From Marinococcus luteus_A (lineage in GTDB: Bacteria; Bacillota; Bacilli; Bacillales; Marinococcaceae), in the NCBI RefSeq assembly GCF_034497705.1, contig NZ_JAXRUV010000012.1:1-63095 (forward strand): a DNA stretch of 63,095 bases, read 5' to 3'. The notes under the pieces are model-generated. The model did no database searches. It saw only the letters and a program-made list of their open reading frames with translations, and was not told where the DNA came from. Positions 17,796 to 26,693 of this stretch are shown here, one piece after another. A program made the position numbers and the translations under genes. How positions within the stretch are numbered: position 1 is the stretch's first letter; every line of letters begins with the position of its first letter.

Positions 17796-17843
17796 TTTCA
17801 CTTCGAGGAAATGTTTCTATAAAGTTTGTTGTAAGCGATTACA
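17796..17843 (+). promoter_or_regulatory. Promoter and perfect cre site of the SCFA transporter gene
   Basis: TGTAAGCGATTACA (17830-17843) matches all 14 positions of the cre consensus and is palindromic. A plausible promoter, TTTCAC (17796-17801), 16 bases, TATAAA (17818-17823), places the cre just downstream of the start of transcription, where CcpA would act as a roadblock. The cre is strong; the promoter assignment is weaker. Confidence 0.7.
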
Positions 17844-17858
17844 CCGGGAGGGATTTAA

Positions 17859-19176
17859 TTGAAAACACTAACGAGATTTTCGACCAGTCTAGTGCAACGC
17901 TATCTACCGGATCCTTTTCTTTTTGTGCTTATTTTGACTATTGTAGTTTTTTTGTCAGGATTGTTTCTTACTCCCAGTACCCCGATCAATATGGTTACTT
18001 ATTGGGGGAGAAGGTTTTTGGGATCTATTAGAATTTGCGATGCAGATGGTTCTTGTATTAGTAACTGGATATGTTCTTGCGAGTAGCCCTTTTTTTAATC
18101 GTTTGCTTAAAAGGACTGCTTCAGTAGCTAAAACGCCAGGACAAGCTATAGTATTGGTGACTATAGTAGCCTTGACAGCTAGTTGGATTAATTGGGGTTT
18201 TGGCCTAGTCATAGGAGCTTTGTTTGCAAAAGAACTTGCGAGGAAAGTACCTAAAGTAGATTACCGCTTGTTAATTGCCAGTGCATACAGTGGATTTATA
18301 GTTTGGCATGGGGGCCTTGCCGGTTCCATCCCTTTAACAGTTGCAACTCCGGATAACATTTCAGAGGATACAATTGGTTTAATATCGACAAACCAAACGA
18401 TTTTTTCTGCTTTTAACCTGGCTATTGTGGCTGCGCTTTTTATTGTTGTGCCAATTGTTAATAGGATAATGTTGAATCAAAAAGATGCTGTGACGATAGA
18501 GCCAGCACTGCTTGATGATAAAGCAGCGACAACTCAGACTTCAACAGAAGTCTGGACACCGGCTGAAAAACTGGAAAACAGCAGATGGTTCGCCATGATT
18601 ATAGGAGGTTTTGGATTAGTTTTTCTAGTTTACTATTTTTTCACAAATGGATTTCTATTGGACTTAAATATTGTGAATTTTATGTTCTTAACATTAGGCA
18701 TTTTGTTTCACGGAACTCCAAAAAACTTTTTAAACAGTGTAGCGGATGCTGTAAAGAATGCTGGAGGCATTATTATCCAATTTCCATTCTATGCAGGTAT
18801 TATGGGAATGATGGTTACCTCTGGTCTTGCAGTACAAATTTCAGAATGGTTTATAGCATTTTCCACAGAAGCAACATTCCCACTTTTTTCTTTTCTTAGT
18901 GCCGGCATAGTTAATTTCTTTGTGCCTTCCGGAGGAGGACAGTGGGCTGTTCAAGCTCCTATTATGCTTGAGGCAGGAGCAGCACTTGGTGTTGATCCTG
19001 CGAAAACAGTAATGTCTGTTGCTTGGGGAGATGCCTGGACGAACATGATACAACCATTTTGGGCTTTGCCAGCACTTGCAATTGCCGGTTTACGCGCTAG
19101 AGACATTATGGGATTTTGTGTATGGATTCTTGTGATTAGTGGAATTGTTATAGGTGCAGGTTTGACTTTTTTATAA
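17859..19176 (+). pseudogene. atoE: Short-chain fatty acid transporter (AtoE family), one frameshift
   Basis: Together the two frames encode about 439 residues of a TIGR00366-type short-chain fatty acid/acetoacetate transporter. The first frame starts at a TTG (17859) after GGGAGGG and gives 'KTLTRFSTSLVQRYLPDPFLF...MVTYWG'. After the G run at 18004-18008 the protein continues one frame over as 'EGFWDLLEFAMQMVLVLVTGYVLA' through to 19176. Removing one of the five G restores a full-length gene with no other defect, so a sequencing error or a reversible phase change is as likely as true decay. It sits beside scoAB, fitting uptake of acetoacetate or butyrate. Confidence 0.85.
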
Positions 19177-19206
19177 AATTTAATAAAGTACAGATTTTTT
19201 TCACTA

Positions 19207-20088
19207 TTACGCAAAAGCTTCCTCCACAAATGAAATCCATGCCTGGGCGGCCTGCGTCTGATAGCTTTGCTTCCGCCAGATGAGCGCAAGCCGCCAGTGC
19301 AGTAATTCATCGTCCACTTTGAGCACGGAAACATTTGTGGTATCTGCTTTATGGACAACTGTTTCGGGAAGAAGGGCGACGCCTAGTCCCGCCATCGCAC
19401 TCTCAAACAAAAAGTCCCACTGGGAGCTTTCATAAAGAATTTCGGGTTCAAAGCCGGCCTGGATGCATGACTCAAAGACCCGGTCGTACAGAGCAAACCC
19501 CTGCTGAAACATTAAAAAGGATTCATGTTTTAAATCCTGCATTTGTATGCTTTCGCAGCCGGCAAGTGGATGATCCAGTGAAGTAACGACGAGAATCCTC
19601 CGATCGATAATTCCGCGAATCTCAAACTGTTCTTCATCCACTGGAAGAATGGCTACACCTACATCGATATTTCCTTCGAGCAGGGACTGTTCCATAATTT
19701 TCGCGCCTTCTTCGACAATGTGCATGCCGGCGTCCGGATAGGCAGTGCGGAAGTCGGCAATAATTTCGGGGAAAAAGCTGGAGCCGATGACGGGCGGGAG
19801 CCCGAACGTAAAGCTGCCTTTTTTATGAAGCTTAATTTCTTCTGCTTCCTGCCACAAATCCTCTGCGCTACGGAGTACTTTCCGAGCGTGCTGACGGATA
19901 ATTTCGCCTTCTTTTGTAACTAAAAGATGCCGGGTGGAGCGGTCAAGCAGACGGAGGCCGATTTCTTCTTCAAGCTGATGAATCGTTTTGCTTAAAGCAG
20001 GCTGTGAAATATGAAGCTTTTCGCTGGCCCGGGAAAAGCTTAGCTCCTTGCAGACTTCGAGGAAAAAACGAAGCTGTTTGATATCCAT
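19207..20088 (-). CDS. LysR-family transcriptional regulator
   Basis: A 293-residue LTTR. The N-terminal winged HTH ('MDIKQLRFFLEVCKELSFSRASEKLHISQPALSKTIHQLE') is canonical, followed by a periplasmic-binding-protein-like effector domain ('FTFGLPPVIGSSFFPEIIADF'), close to the CynR/CatR/YwbI-like group. It is divergent from scoA with 114 bases between starts, and convergent with the SCFA transporter, so it probably senses a short-chain acid or CoA-pathway metabolite and controls scoAB-thiolase and perhaps the transporter. The ATG is at 20088 with an AGAGGTGG box. Confidence 0.9.
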   Translation of the reverse strand: MDIKQLRFFLEVCKELSFSRASEKLHISQPALSKTIHQLEEEIGLRLLDRSTRHLLVTKEGEIIRQHARKVLRSAEDLWQEAEEIKLHKKGSFTFGLPPVIGSSFFPEIIADFRTAYPDAGMHIVEEGAKIMEQSLLEGNIDVGVAILPVDEEQFEIRGIIDRRILVVTSLDHPLAGCESIQMQDLKHESFLMFQQGFALYDRVFESCIQAGFEPEILYESSQWDFLFESAMAGLGVALLPETVVHKADTTNVSVLKVDDELLHWRLALIWRKQSYQTQAAQAWISFVEEAFA

Positions 20089-20113
20089 GCGCCACCTCTT
20101 ATTCCATTTAGTA

Positions 20114-20158
20114 ATAAATTTATATTATTTATCTATTTTACTTATGAAAGCGCTATTA
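20114..20158. promoter_or_regulatory. LysR box candidate and cre site in the lysR-scoA gap
   Basis: ATAAAT-N7-ATTTAT (20114-20132) fits the T-N11-A pattern of LysR boxes between the divergent genes. TGAAAGCGCTATTA (20145-20158) matches 13 of 14 cre positions. Both lie upstream of scoA, consistent with activation by the LysR protein and CcpA repression. Confidence 0.55.
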
Positions 20159-20202
20159 GTAAAGTGGAAGTACCAATTAAAGGACTGAAAGGGGTTCATA
20201 CA

Positions 20203-20901
20203 ATGACGAAGATACAGACGTCTTTTGAAGAGAGCGTTGCCCGCATTCAGGACGGTGCTACGCTGATTGTCGGAGGATTCGGCCTTTGCGGTATTCCGGA
20301 AAAAGCCATTCAGGCACTGGCTGAAAAGGGAACGAAGAATTTAACAGTAGTCAGTAATAACTGCGGCGTCAACGACTGGGGTCTTGGACTGCTGCTGGAA
20401 AATAAACAGATTAATAAAATGGTGGCTTCCTATGTAGGAGAAAATAAAATTTTTGAAGAGCAGTACTTAAACGGGGAACTCGAGGTGGAACTTGTGCCTC
20501 AGGGGACACTTGCAGAGCGTATCCGGGCAGGCGGCGCAGGTATTCCCGGCTTTTACACGCCGACCGGGGTAGGAACTCCGATCGCCGAAGGCAAAGAGCA
20601 TAAGGTTATCGGCGGCAGGCAGTGCATCCTTGAAGAAGCTATTCAGGGGGACGCGGCGCTTGTTAAAGCGTGGAAGGGCGATGCCTACGGAAACCTCATT
20701 TACCGGAAAACAGCCCGTAATTTTAATCCGCTCGCGGCAGCAGCAGGGAAGTTCACCATCGCAGAGGTGGAAGAGCTGGTTGACGTCGGTGAACTCGATC
20801 CGGACTTTATCCACACGCCGAGCCTGTACGTTCAGCACCTGCTTGTCGGAGCATCGTATGAAAAACGCATCGAACGAAAAACGGTCCAGCAGGCACAATA
20901 G
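20203..20901 (+). CDS. scoA: 3-oxoacid CoA-transferase subunit A
   Basis: A 232-residue alpha subunit of succinyl-CoA:3-ketoacid (acetoacetate) CoA-transferase. Family motifs are 'LIVGGFGLCGIPE', 'LTVVSNNCGV', 'PQGTLAERIRAGGAGIPGFYTPTGVGT' and 'KAWKGDAYGNLIYRKTARNFNP'. It transfers CoA from succinyl-CoA to acetoacetate, the entry step of ketone-body breakdown. The ATG at 20203 has GAAAGGGG upstream; the longer frame from 20164 lacks a site. First gene of the scoA-scoB-thiolase operon, with 13 bases to scoB. Confidence 0.95.
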   Translation: MTKIQTSFEESVARIQDGATLIVGGFGLCGIPEKAIQALAEKGTKNLTVVSNNCGVNDWGLGLLLENKQINKMVASYVGENKIFEEQYLNGELEVELVPQGTLAERIRAGGAGIPGFYTPTGVGTPIAEGKEHKVIGGRQCILEEAIQGDAALVKAWKGDAYGNLIYRKTARNFNPLAAAAGKFTIAEVEELVDVGELDPDFIHTPSLYVQHLLVGASYEKRIERKTVQQAQ

Positions 20902-20914
20902 GAGGAGGAAAAGA

Positions 20915-21577
20915 ATGAGTAGTCAAAGAGAAAACATTATACAACGGGCAGTAAAGGAAGTCGAAGACGGCACGATTGTGAATCTTGGCATTGGCATGCC
21001 GACAATGATCGCCAACTACATTCCGGCAGATAAAGATATCTTTCTTCACTCCGAAAATGGTCTGCTCGGCATCGGGCCGTATCCGGAGGAGGAAGACGTT
21101 GATGCGGATCTGATTAATGCTGGAAAAGAAACAGTAACAGTGAAGCAGGGAGGTTCTTTCTTTGATAACGCGGAATCCTTTGCTATGATCCGCGGCGGCC
21201 ATATTGATCTCGCAATTCTCGGGGGCATGGAGGTTTCCGGGCAGGGAGATCTTGCGAATTGGATGATTCCCGGGAAAATGGTCAAAGGCATGGGCGGTGC
21301 CATGGATATTGTGCAGGGAGCGAAAAAAGTAGTTATCATCATGACTCATACGAACAAAGAAGGGGAATCGAAAATTCGGACGGAATGCGCTCTGCCGCTG
21401 ACTGGGGAAAGGGTAGTAAGCAGGTTGATTACAGATATGGCCGTCTTTGATTTCACGCCGTCGGGCATGGTGTTGAAAGAAGTATTGAACGGAGCAGACG
21501 TGAAAACAGTGGAACAGTATACAGAAGCGTCTTTTACAATTGATGAAGCTCTAATAGACCGGGAGGGGAAACAATGA
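20915..21577 (+). CDS. scoB: 3-oxoacid CoA-transferase subunit B
   Basis: A 220-residue beta subunit carrying the catalytic glutamate motif ('LHSENGLLGIGP') that forms the covalent gamma-glutamyl-CoA intermediate, plus 'NLGIGMPTMIANYIP' and 'GGHIDLAILGGMEV'. It is the partner of ScoA. The true start is the ATG at 20915 after a strong GGAGGAGG; the upstream extension overlaps scoA in another frame. The stop overlaps the thiolase ATG by four bases (ATGA), which indicates translational coupling. Confidence 0.95.
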   Translation: MSSQRENIIQRAVKEVEDGTIVNLGIGMPTMIANYIPADKDIFLHSENGLLGIGPYPEEEDVDADLINAGKETVTVKQGGSFFDNAESFAMIRGGHIDLAILGGMEVSGQGDLANWMIPGKMVKGMGGAMDIVQGAKKVVIIMTHTNKEGESKIRTECALPLTGERVVSRLITDMAVFDFTPSGMVLKEVLNGADVKTVEQYTEASFTIDEALIDREGKQ

Positions 21578-22761
21578 AGATGGAAGAGGTTCTGATTGGG
21601 GGAGCGGTACGGACGCCGGTCGGCGGCTTTATGGGCAGTTTAAAGGATGTACCGGCTGTAGATTTGGGCGCGCTTGTGATTGAAGAAGCGCTTGAACGTG
21701 CCGGTGTCCCGAAGGAAGAAGTAGATGAAGTCATTATGGGAAACGTGCTGCAGGCAGGTCTTGGGCAGAACCCGGCAAGGGTGGCTTCTTTAAAGGCCGG
21801 TCTTTCTGAAAATGTACCTGCTATGGCCATTAATAAAGTGTGCGGGTCCGGTTTGAAGGCTGTCCATTTAGCGGCTCAGGCCGTGTTGACCGGCGATGCG
21901 GAAATCGTCGTTGCCGGCGGGATGGAAAACATGAGTCAGGCTCCGTACCTGCAGATGAACGCGCGCAGCGGCTTTGGGATGGGGGACCAGAAGCTGGTTG
22001 ACAGCATGCTCCACGACGGACTGATGTGCGCGGTGGAAAACTATCATATGGGTGTGACAGCAGAAAACATCAATCATGAGTACGGCTTTACACGGGAAGA
22101 ACAGGATACATTCGCCGCAGCTAGTCAGCAGAAGGCAGCGGCAGCGAGAGATAATGGGATGTTCAAAGAAGAAATCGTGGCTGTCCAGGTGCCTCAGCGA
22201 AAAGGAGATCCCCTGTCAGTGTCAGAAGATGAACATATCCGAAGTGACACGACAGTGGAAAAGCTGAAAAAATTAAAACCGGCGTTTCAAAAAGATGGAA
22301 GCGTGACCGCAGGAAACGCTTCCGGAATCAATGACGGGGCAGCCGCCGTTATTGTGATGAGTGAAAAGAAAGCGAGGGAACTTGGCATTACAGGCATGGC
22401 CCGGATCACCGGCAATGCCAGTGCTGCCGTGGATCCGAGCGTGATGGGACTGGGACCGGTTCCGGCCATCCGCAAAGCCTTAAACAAAGCGTCCGTCTCG
22501 ATGGAAGACATCGATTTGATTGAAGCAAACGAAGCGTTCGCCGCCCAGTCACTTGCTGTGCAGAGAGATTTGAATATCGATTCGAATAAATTGAATGTAA
22601 ATGGAGGGGCGATCGCGTTAGGGCACCCGATTGGGGCAAGCGGCACAAGAGTTTTCGTGACCCTGCTTCACCAGATGAAGCGCCAGCAGGTGGATACAGG
22701 ACTGGCGGCGCTATGCATCGGAGGCGGCCAGGGCGTTGCTACCATCGTGGAAAGAGTTTAA
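21574..22761 (+). CDS. Acetyl-CoA acetyltransferase (thiolase II)
   Basis: A 395-residue thiolase. The nucleophilic cysteine is in 'NKVCGSGLKAV' (near residue 90), the catalytic histidine in 'GGAIALGHPIGASG' and the second cysteine in 'ALCIGGGQG' at the C-terminus. Cleaves acetoacetyl-CoA made by ScoAB into two acetyl-CoA, completing ketone-body or short-chain fatty acid use; the reverse reaction would feed polyhydroxybutyrate. Translationally coupled to scoB by a four-base overlap and preceded by GGGAGGGG. Confidence 0.95.
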   Translation: MKMEEVLIGGAVRTPVGGFMGSLKDVPAVDLGALVIEEALERAGVPKEEVDEVIMGNVLQAGLGQNPARVASLKAGLSENVPAMAINKVCGSGLKAVHLAAQAVLTGDAEIVVAGGMENMSQAPYLQMNARSGFGMGDQKLVDSMLHDGLMCAVENYHMGVTAENINHEYGFTREEQDTFAAASQQKAAAARDNGMFKEEIVAVQVPQRKGDPLSVSEDEHIRSDTTVEKLKKLKPAFQKDGSVTAGNASGINDGAAAVIVMSEKKARELGITGMARITGNASAAVDPSVMGLGPVPAIRKALNKASVSMEDIDLIEANEAFAAQSLAVQRDLNIDSNKLNVNGGAIALGHPIGASGTRVFVTLLHQMKRQQVDTGLAALCIGGGQGVATIVERV

Positions 22762-22792
22762 ATAAATACGTTAATATGGGCAAATATAAAAC

Positions 22793-22838
22793 ATCTCCGG
22801 GCCGGCGCATACTCATCGGCTGCCGGGGATATTTTTTT
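22793..22838 (+). terminator. Terminator of the sco operon
   Basis: ATCTCCGG (22793-22800) pairs with CCGGGGAT (22823-22830), with one G-U pair and further inner GC pairing, then seven T. Confidence 0.8.
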
Positions 22839-22925
22839 CAATAAAGGTTCCGAGACTATTGAAAAAATCTGCAGGGCCGTTACCATTTAATCAGAAACGT
22901 CAACCGCGATAACGGGGTGGAAAAG

Positions 22926-24293
22926 ATGAAACATTTAGAAGGGCTGGAACATATTTACGACATATTATTTGGGAGTCTTCACCATTGTGTGGTCATTGTC
23001 GATGAGCAGGGGGTCATCACGTATATGAATGAATGCTACTATGATTTTCTCGGCACAAGTAGCGCAATAGCGGTCGGCCGCCATGTAACTGAGGTGATTG
23101 AAAATACACGCATGCATATCGTAGCTGCTTCGGGAGAAGCAGAGAAAGCAAACATGCAGTACATTAGAGGTAATTATATGATTGCCGACCGCGTACCTTT
23201 ATATGATGATGGCCGTATTATTGGAGCGCTGGGACTGGTCATGTTCCGGGATAGAAAAGAATGGGCGGAGATGAATCAGCATATTAAAACATTAATGCTG
23301 GAACTCGAATCGTATCAAAAGCAGGTGGAGCAGCTGAATGGCACATCTTATTCCCTGCACGATGCGATCAGTGTGTCCCCGGAAATGGAAGAAGTAAAAA
23401 GAAACGTGCGTAAGGTAGCTTCAAGCGACGTATCTGTACTTTTGCGTGGGGAGACGGGGACCGGTAAAGAATTATTTGCCCAGGGCCTGCACAAGCTGAG
23501 CGAAAGAAGCACGAAGCCCTTTGTGAAAGTGAATTGTGCTGCCATCCCTGGTGATCTGCTTGAGTCGGAGCTGTTTGGCTATGAGGAAGGAGCTTTTACC
23601 GGTGCAAAAAAAGGAGGCAAGCCGGGAAAATTCCAGCAGGCTGACCAGGGCACCATTTTTCTGGACGAGATAGGGGATATGCCGCTGAATACCCAGGTGA
23701 AAATTCTTCGTGTGCTTCAGGAGGGAGAGCTTGAGCCGCTTGGTGCACAAGGTCCGCGGCAGGTAGACGTGCGGGTGATTGCTGCTACCAATCAGCCGCT
23801 CGAACAACTGATAGAAAAGCAGCAGTTCCGGGAGGATTTGTACTACCGGATTAATGTTATTTCATTTACGGTACCTGCTCTGCGTGACCGTCCGGAGGAT
23901 ATTCCCCTGCTCAGCAAATTTATGCTTCAAAAAGTTACGGAAAGACTGGGCAAACGAATTACGGCGTTCGATCAGCAGGTGCTTGACCGCTTTTTAGATT
24001 ACTCGTGGCCGGGGAATGTACGGGAACTCGAAAATACGGTTGAAGCAGCCGTGCATCTCGCTGAAGGAGAAACAATTCATCTGAGTGACCTTCCTGCACG
24101 CATGACGGAGGTGCGGCAGGCAAACCGGGAAAGCGGAATAAAAACATTGAAACAAGTAATTGCTGAAGCAGAAAAGGAAGCGGTAAAGCAGGCGCTAAAG
24201 GAAGCGGAGGGCGACAAGCGGACAGCCTGCGACCTGCTTGGAATAGGAAAATCCAGTCTCTACAATAAAATCATGAAATACAGCCTGGAATAA
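22926..24293 (+). CDS. Sigma-54-dependent enhancer-binding activator with PAS domain
   Basis: A 455-residue bacterial enhancer-binding protein. A PAS sensor occupies roughly residues 10-110. The AAA+ domain follows, with Walker A GETGTGKE (175-182), the sigma-54 contact loop GAFTGA (222-227), Walker B 'GTIFLDEIG' and the 'FREDLYYRINV' arginine-finger region. The C-terminal Fis-type HTH is 'DKRTACDLLGIGKSSLYNKI'. Similar in build to B. subtilis BkdR/RocR-type regulators. The obvious target is the -24/-12 promoter at 24421 before the 3-hydroxybutyrate dehydrogenase gene. The ATG at 22926 is preferred over the GTG at 22917 that lies inside the ribosome binding site. Confidence 0.93.
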   Translation: MKHLEGLEHIYDILFGSLHHCVVIVDEQGVITYMNECYYDFLGTSSAIAVGRHVTEVIENTRMHIVAASGEAEKANMQYIRGNYMIADRVPLYDDGRIIGALGLVMFRDRKEWAEMNQHIKTLMLELESYQKQVEQLNGTSYSLHDAISVSPEMEEVKRNVRKVASSDVSVLLRGETGTGKELFAQGLHKLSERSTKPFVKVNCAAIPGDLLESELFGYEEGAFTGAKKGGKPGKFQQADQGTIFLDEIGDMPLNTQVKILRVLQEGELEPLGAQGPRQVDVRVIAATNQPLEQLIEKQQFREDLYYRINVISFTVPALRDRPEDIPLLSKFMLQKVTERLGKRITAFDQQVLDRFLDYSWPGNVRELENTVEAAVHLAEGETIHLSDLPARMTEVRQANRESGIKTLKQVIAEAEKEAVKQALKEAEGDKRTACDLLGIGKSSLYNKIMKYSLE

Positions 24294-24317
24294 CAGCTGT
24301 TTTTTCCATGTTTGCGG

Positions 24318-24355
24318 AAACCATTCCATTGTTTTGGAATGGTTTTTATTTTTTA
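24318..24355 (+). terminator. Terminator of the activator gene
   Basis: AAACCATTCCA (24318-24328) and TGGAATGGTTT (24335-24345) form an 11-bp stem followed by a T-rich run. Being about 90 bp upstream of the -24/-12 promoter, the same palindrome could double as an activator site. Confidence 0.7.
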
Positions 24356-24420
24356 AGCTTGTTCCCGTGAAAGAATACATTAGCGACGGGGATTTGAAGC
24401 AGAAAGCATTCAAATGAATC

Positions 24421-24437
24421 TTGGCATGGTTTTTGCA
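24421..24437 (+). promoter_or_regulatory. Sigma-54 (-24/-12) promoter
   Basis: TTGGCATGGTTTTTGCA carries the GG at -24 and GC at -12 with exact spacing of the SigL consensus (YTGGCACG-N4-TTGCW). It is 83 bases before the dehydrogenase ATG and directly follows the gene for a sigma-54 activator. Confidence 0.9.
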
Positions 24438-24479
24438 AATATTATAGACAGTAAACGAATTTGAAACAGAATTCGTTTT

Positions 24480-24493
24480 TGTAAGCGATTACT
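24480..24493 (+). promoter_or_regulatory. cre site upstream of the 3-hydroxybutyrate dehydrogenase gene
   Basis: TGTAAGCGATTACT matches 13 of 14 cre positions and lies between the -24/-12 promoter and the ribosome binding site, a roadblock position for CcpA. Its core is nearly identical to the cre ahead of the SCFA transporter. Confidence 0.75.
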
Positions 24494-24519
24494 TAAAAAT
24501 TTATTCAGGAGTGATACAA

Positions 24520-25296
24520 ATGGTTAAAGGTAGAGTGGTATTTATTACAGGTGCAGCAAGCGGCATAGGCCTTTCAATCGGAAAAGCATTTGCCCGGCAG
24601 CACGCGAAGGTAGTACTGACAGATATCGATAAAAACAAAGTACAGATTGCTGCCAGTGAGATCGAAGATGAAGGCTTCACCTGCATCGGACTGCCCTGCG
24701 ATGTTACCAATGAAGACGCGGTGGACGAGGCTTTCGCGGAAACGCTTCAAGTGTTTGGCCGGGTGGATATTCTCATAAACAACGCCGGAATGCAGTACGT
24801 GGCAAAGCTTGAGGATTTTCCAACCGAAACATTTGAAAAAATGACCAAAATTATGCTGACAGCACCTTTTTCCATGATGAAAAAAGCGGTTCCGATTATG
24901 AAAGAACAAAAGCACGGCCGAATTATTAACATGTCGTCGATCAACGGCGTAATCGGATTTGCCGGAAAAGCGGGATACAACAGCGCAAAGCACGGGCTGA
25001 TCGGGCTTACAAAAGTAGCAGCTTTAGAGGGAGCAGAGCATGGAATCACAGTAAACGCCCTCTGCCCGGGCTACGTCGATACCCCGCTCGTCCGTAATCA
25101 GCTGGAGGATCTGGCGGCAGACCGGGGTGTCACTTTAGAAAAAGCACTGGAGGAGGTTATTTATCCGCTCGTACCGCAGAAGCGTCTGCTCGATCCACAG
25201 GAAGTGGCAGACTATGCTTTATTTTTAGCCGGGGACCAGGCGAAAAGCGTAACCGGGCAGAGTGTATTAATTGATGGAGGTTATACGGCGCAGTAG
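24520..25296 (+). CDS. 3-hydroxybutyrate dehydrogenase (SDR family)
   Basis: A 258-residue short-chain dehydrogenase with the cofactor motif 'ITGAASGIG', 'NNAGMQ', catalytic Ser ('INMSSING') and the YxxxK pair ('GYNSAKHG'). The C-terminal 'CPGYVDTPLVRNQ' and 'LVPQKRLLDPQEVADYALFLA' match D-3-hydroxybutyrate dehydrogenases, which oxidise 3-hydroxybutyrate to acetoacetate. The product would feed ScoAB and thiolase encoded nearby. Start ATG at 24520 after CAGGAG; GTG at 24511 is an unlikely alternative. Probably co-transcribed with the permease from the sigma-54 promoter. Confidence 0.92.
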   Translation: MVKGRVVFITGAASGIGLSIGKAFARQHAKVVLTDIDKNKVQIAASEIEDEGFTCIGLPCDVTNEDAVDEAFAETLQVFGRVDILINNAGMQYVAKLEDFPTETFEKMTKIMLTAPFSMMKKAVPIMKEQKHGRIINMSSINGVIGFAGKAGYNSAKHGLIGLTKVAALEGAEHGITVNALCPGYVDTPLVRNQLEDLAADRGVTLEKALEEVIYPLVPQKRLLDPQEVADYALFLAGDQAKSVTGQSVLIDGGYTAQ

Positions 25297-25332
25297 TCTG
25301 CGTTTGTTTAAGATAGAAAAGGAGGTAAAATA

Positions 25333-26616
25333 ATGCTTGGAATATTATTAGGCTTAATTACATTAATGGTTCTCGCCTACTTAGGCTGGTCCATCATCTG
25401 GGTGGCTCCGGTGGCAGCAGGTATAGTAGCACTTACCGGCGGACTCGATCTGCTTGATGCGTATACGGGCACATACATGAGCGGCTTCGTCGATTTCGCG
25501 CAAGAATGGTTTCCGGTATTTATGCTCGGTGCCGTCTTCGGAAAACTGATGGAAGACACCGGAATGGCACGCTCTGTCGCTGTAGCGCTGACAAAGCTCA
25601 TTGGGAGGAATCGGGCGATTTTAGGCGTCCTGGTGGCTTCTGCGGTGCTTACATACGGCGGTGTCAGCTTGTTCGTGGTTATTTTCGCTGTATATCCGCT
25701 TGCTCTTTCCTTATTCAGGGAAGCAAATATCAGCAGGAGGCTTCTGCCTCCAACGGTGGCTTTAGGGGCATTTACATTTACAATGACAGCGCTCCCGGGC
25801 ACGCCGCAGATTCAAAACCTGATTCCGATCGAATACTTTCGTACAAGCGCGACGGCTGCTCCTTTAATGGGGCTTATCGCAGCAGTAGTAATGGCTGTGG
25901 GAGGCTATCTCTATTTACGGTGGCGTGAAAAACAGATGACGGCTAAAGGAGAGCTTTTCACCGAACCTAAGGACAAAAGCATGATGGAAAAAGAAGAGAA
26001 GGCACCACCGTTCATGCTGTCGATACTTCCGCTGATCACAGTGCTTTTAACACTGAACCTCCTCGGATGGGACATTGTGGTGGCGCTTCTGACAGGCATA
26101 GTACTTATTATGCTTCTCAATCTGTCTAAATTTAAAAAGTTTGTGCCTGCCGTTAACGGAGGAGCAAGCGGCTCCGTGCTTGCCATCATCAATACGAGTG
26201 CTGCTGTTGGTTTTGGCAGTGTAGTAAGGGAAGTGCCGGGATTTGACCAGTTAACCTCTATGTTGATGGGATTGCGCGGAAATCCATTAATTTCCGAGGC
26301 TGTGGCAGTTAATATTCTTGCCGGATCGACAGGATCCGCGTCTGGAGGAATGGGGATTGCACTCGAAGCGCTGGGGGAAGAATACTACCAGATAGCGATG
26401 AATACAGGAATTGACCCTGAAGCATTCCACCGTATCGCTTCACTTTCTTCAGGTGGACTCGACGCTCTTCCTCACAACGGAGCGGTGCTGACCCTTTTAA
26501 CAATCACAGGCATGAGCCATAAAGACAGCTATAAGGATATTTTTGTTGTCGCTGTATTGATTCCGATCATTTCCGTTATTGTCGTTATTCTACTGAACAC
26601 GATCGGTATTCTGTAA
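25333..26616 (+). CDS. GntP-family permease, probable 3-hydroxybutyrate transporter
   Basis: A 427-residue transporter with about 12 helices. 'FPVFMLGAVFGKLMEDTGMARSVA', 'YGGVSLFVVIFAVYPLALSLF' and 'SSGGLDALPHNGAVLTLL' are typical of the GntP/gluconate:H+ symporter clan, within the group annotated as D-beta-hydroxybutyrate permease. It follows the dehydrogenase gene by 36 bases behind a perfect AAAGGAGG site, so import and oxidation of 3-hydroxybutyrate are presumably co-expressed. Gluconate-like acids are an alternative substrate. Confidence 0.88.
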   Translation: MLGILLGLITLMVLAYLGWSIIWVAPVAAGIVALTGGLDLLDAYTGTYMSGFVDFAQEWFPVFMLGAVFGKLMEDTGMARSVAVALTKLIGRNRAILGVLVASAVLTYGGVSLFVVIFAVYPLALSLFREANISRRLLPPTVALGAFTFTMTALPGTPQIQNLIPIEYFRTSATAAPLMGLIAAVVMAVGGYLYLRWREKQMTAKGELFTEPKDKSMMEKEEKAPPFMLSILPLITVLLTLNLLGWDIVVALLTGIVLIMLLNLSKFKKFVPAVNGGASGSVLAIINTSAAVGFGSVVREVPGFDQLTSMLMGLRGNPLISEAVAVNILAGSTGSASGGMGIALEALGEEYYQIAMNTGIDPEAFHRIASLSSGGLDALPHNGAVLTLLTITGMSHKDSYKDIFVVAVLIPIISVIVVILLNTIGIL

Positions 26617-26624
26617 TAAAGAAG

Positions 26625-26660
26625 AAAAAGACGTTCTGTAGATTTACAGGGCGTCTTTTT
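26625..26660 (+). terminator. Terminator of the hydroxybutyrate operon
   Basis: AAAAAGACG (26625-26633) pairs with CGTCTTTTT (26652-26660), with an inner CTGTA/TACAG stem. Confidence 0.85.
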
Positions 26661-26693
26661 AACTTAAAAGTTAGGTATTTTATCATAACTTTT

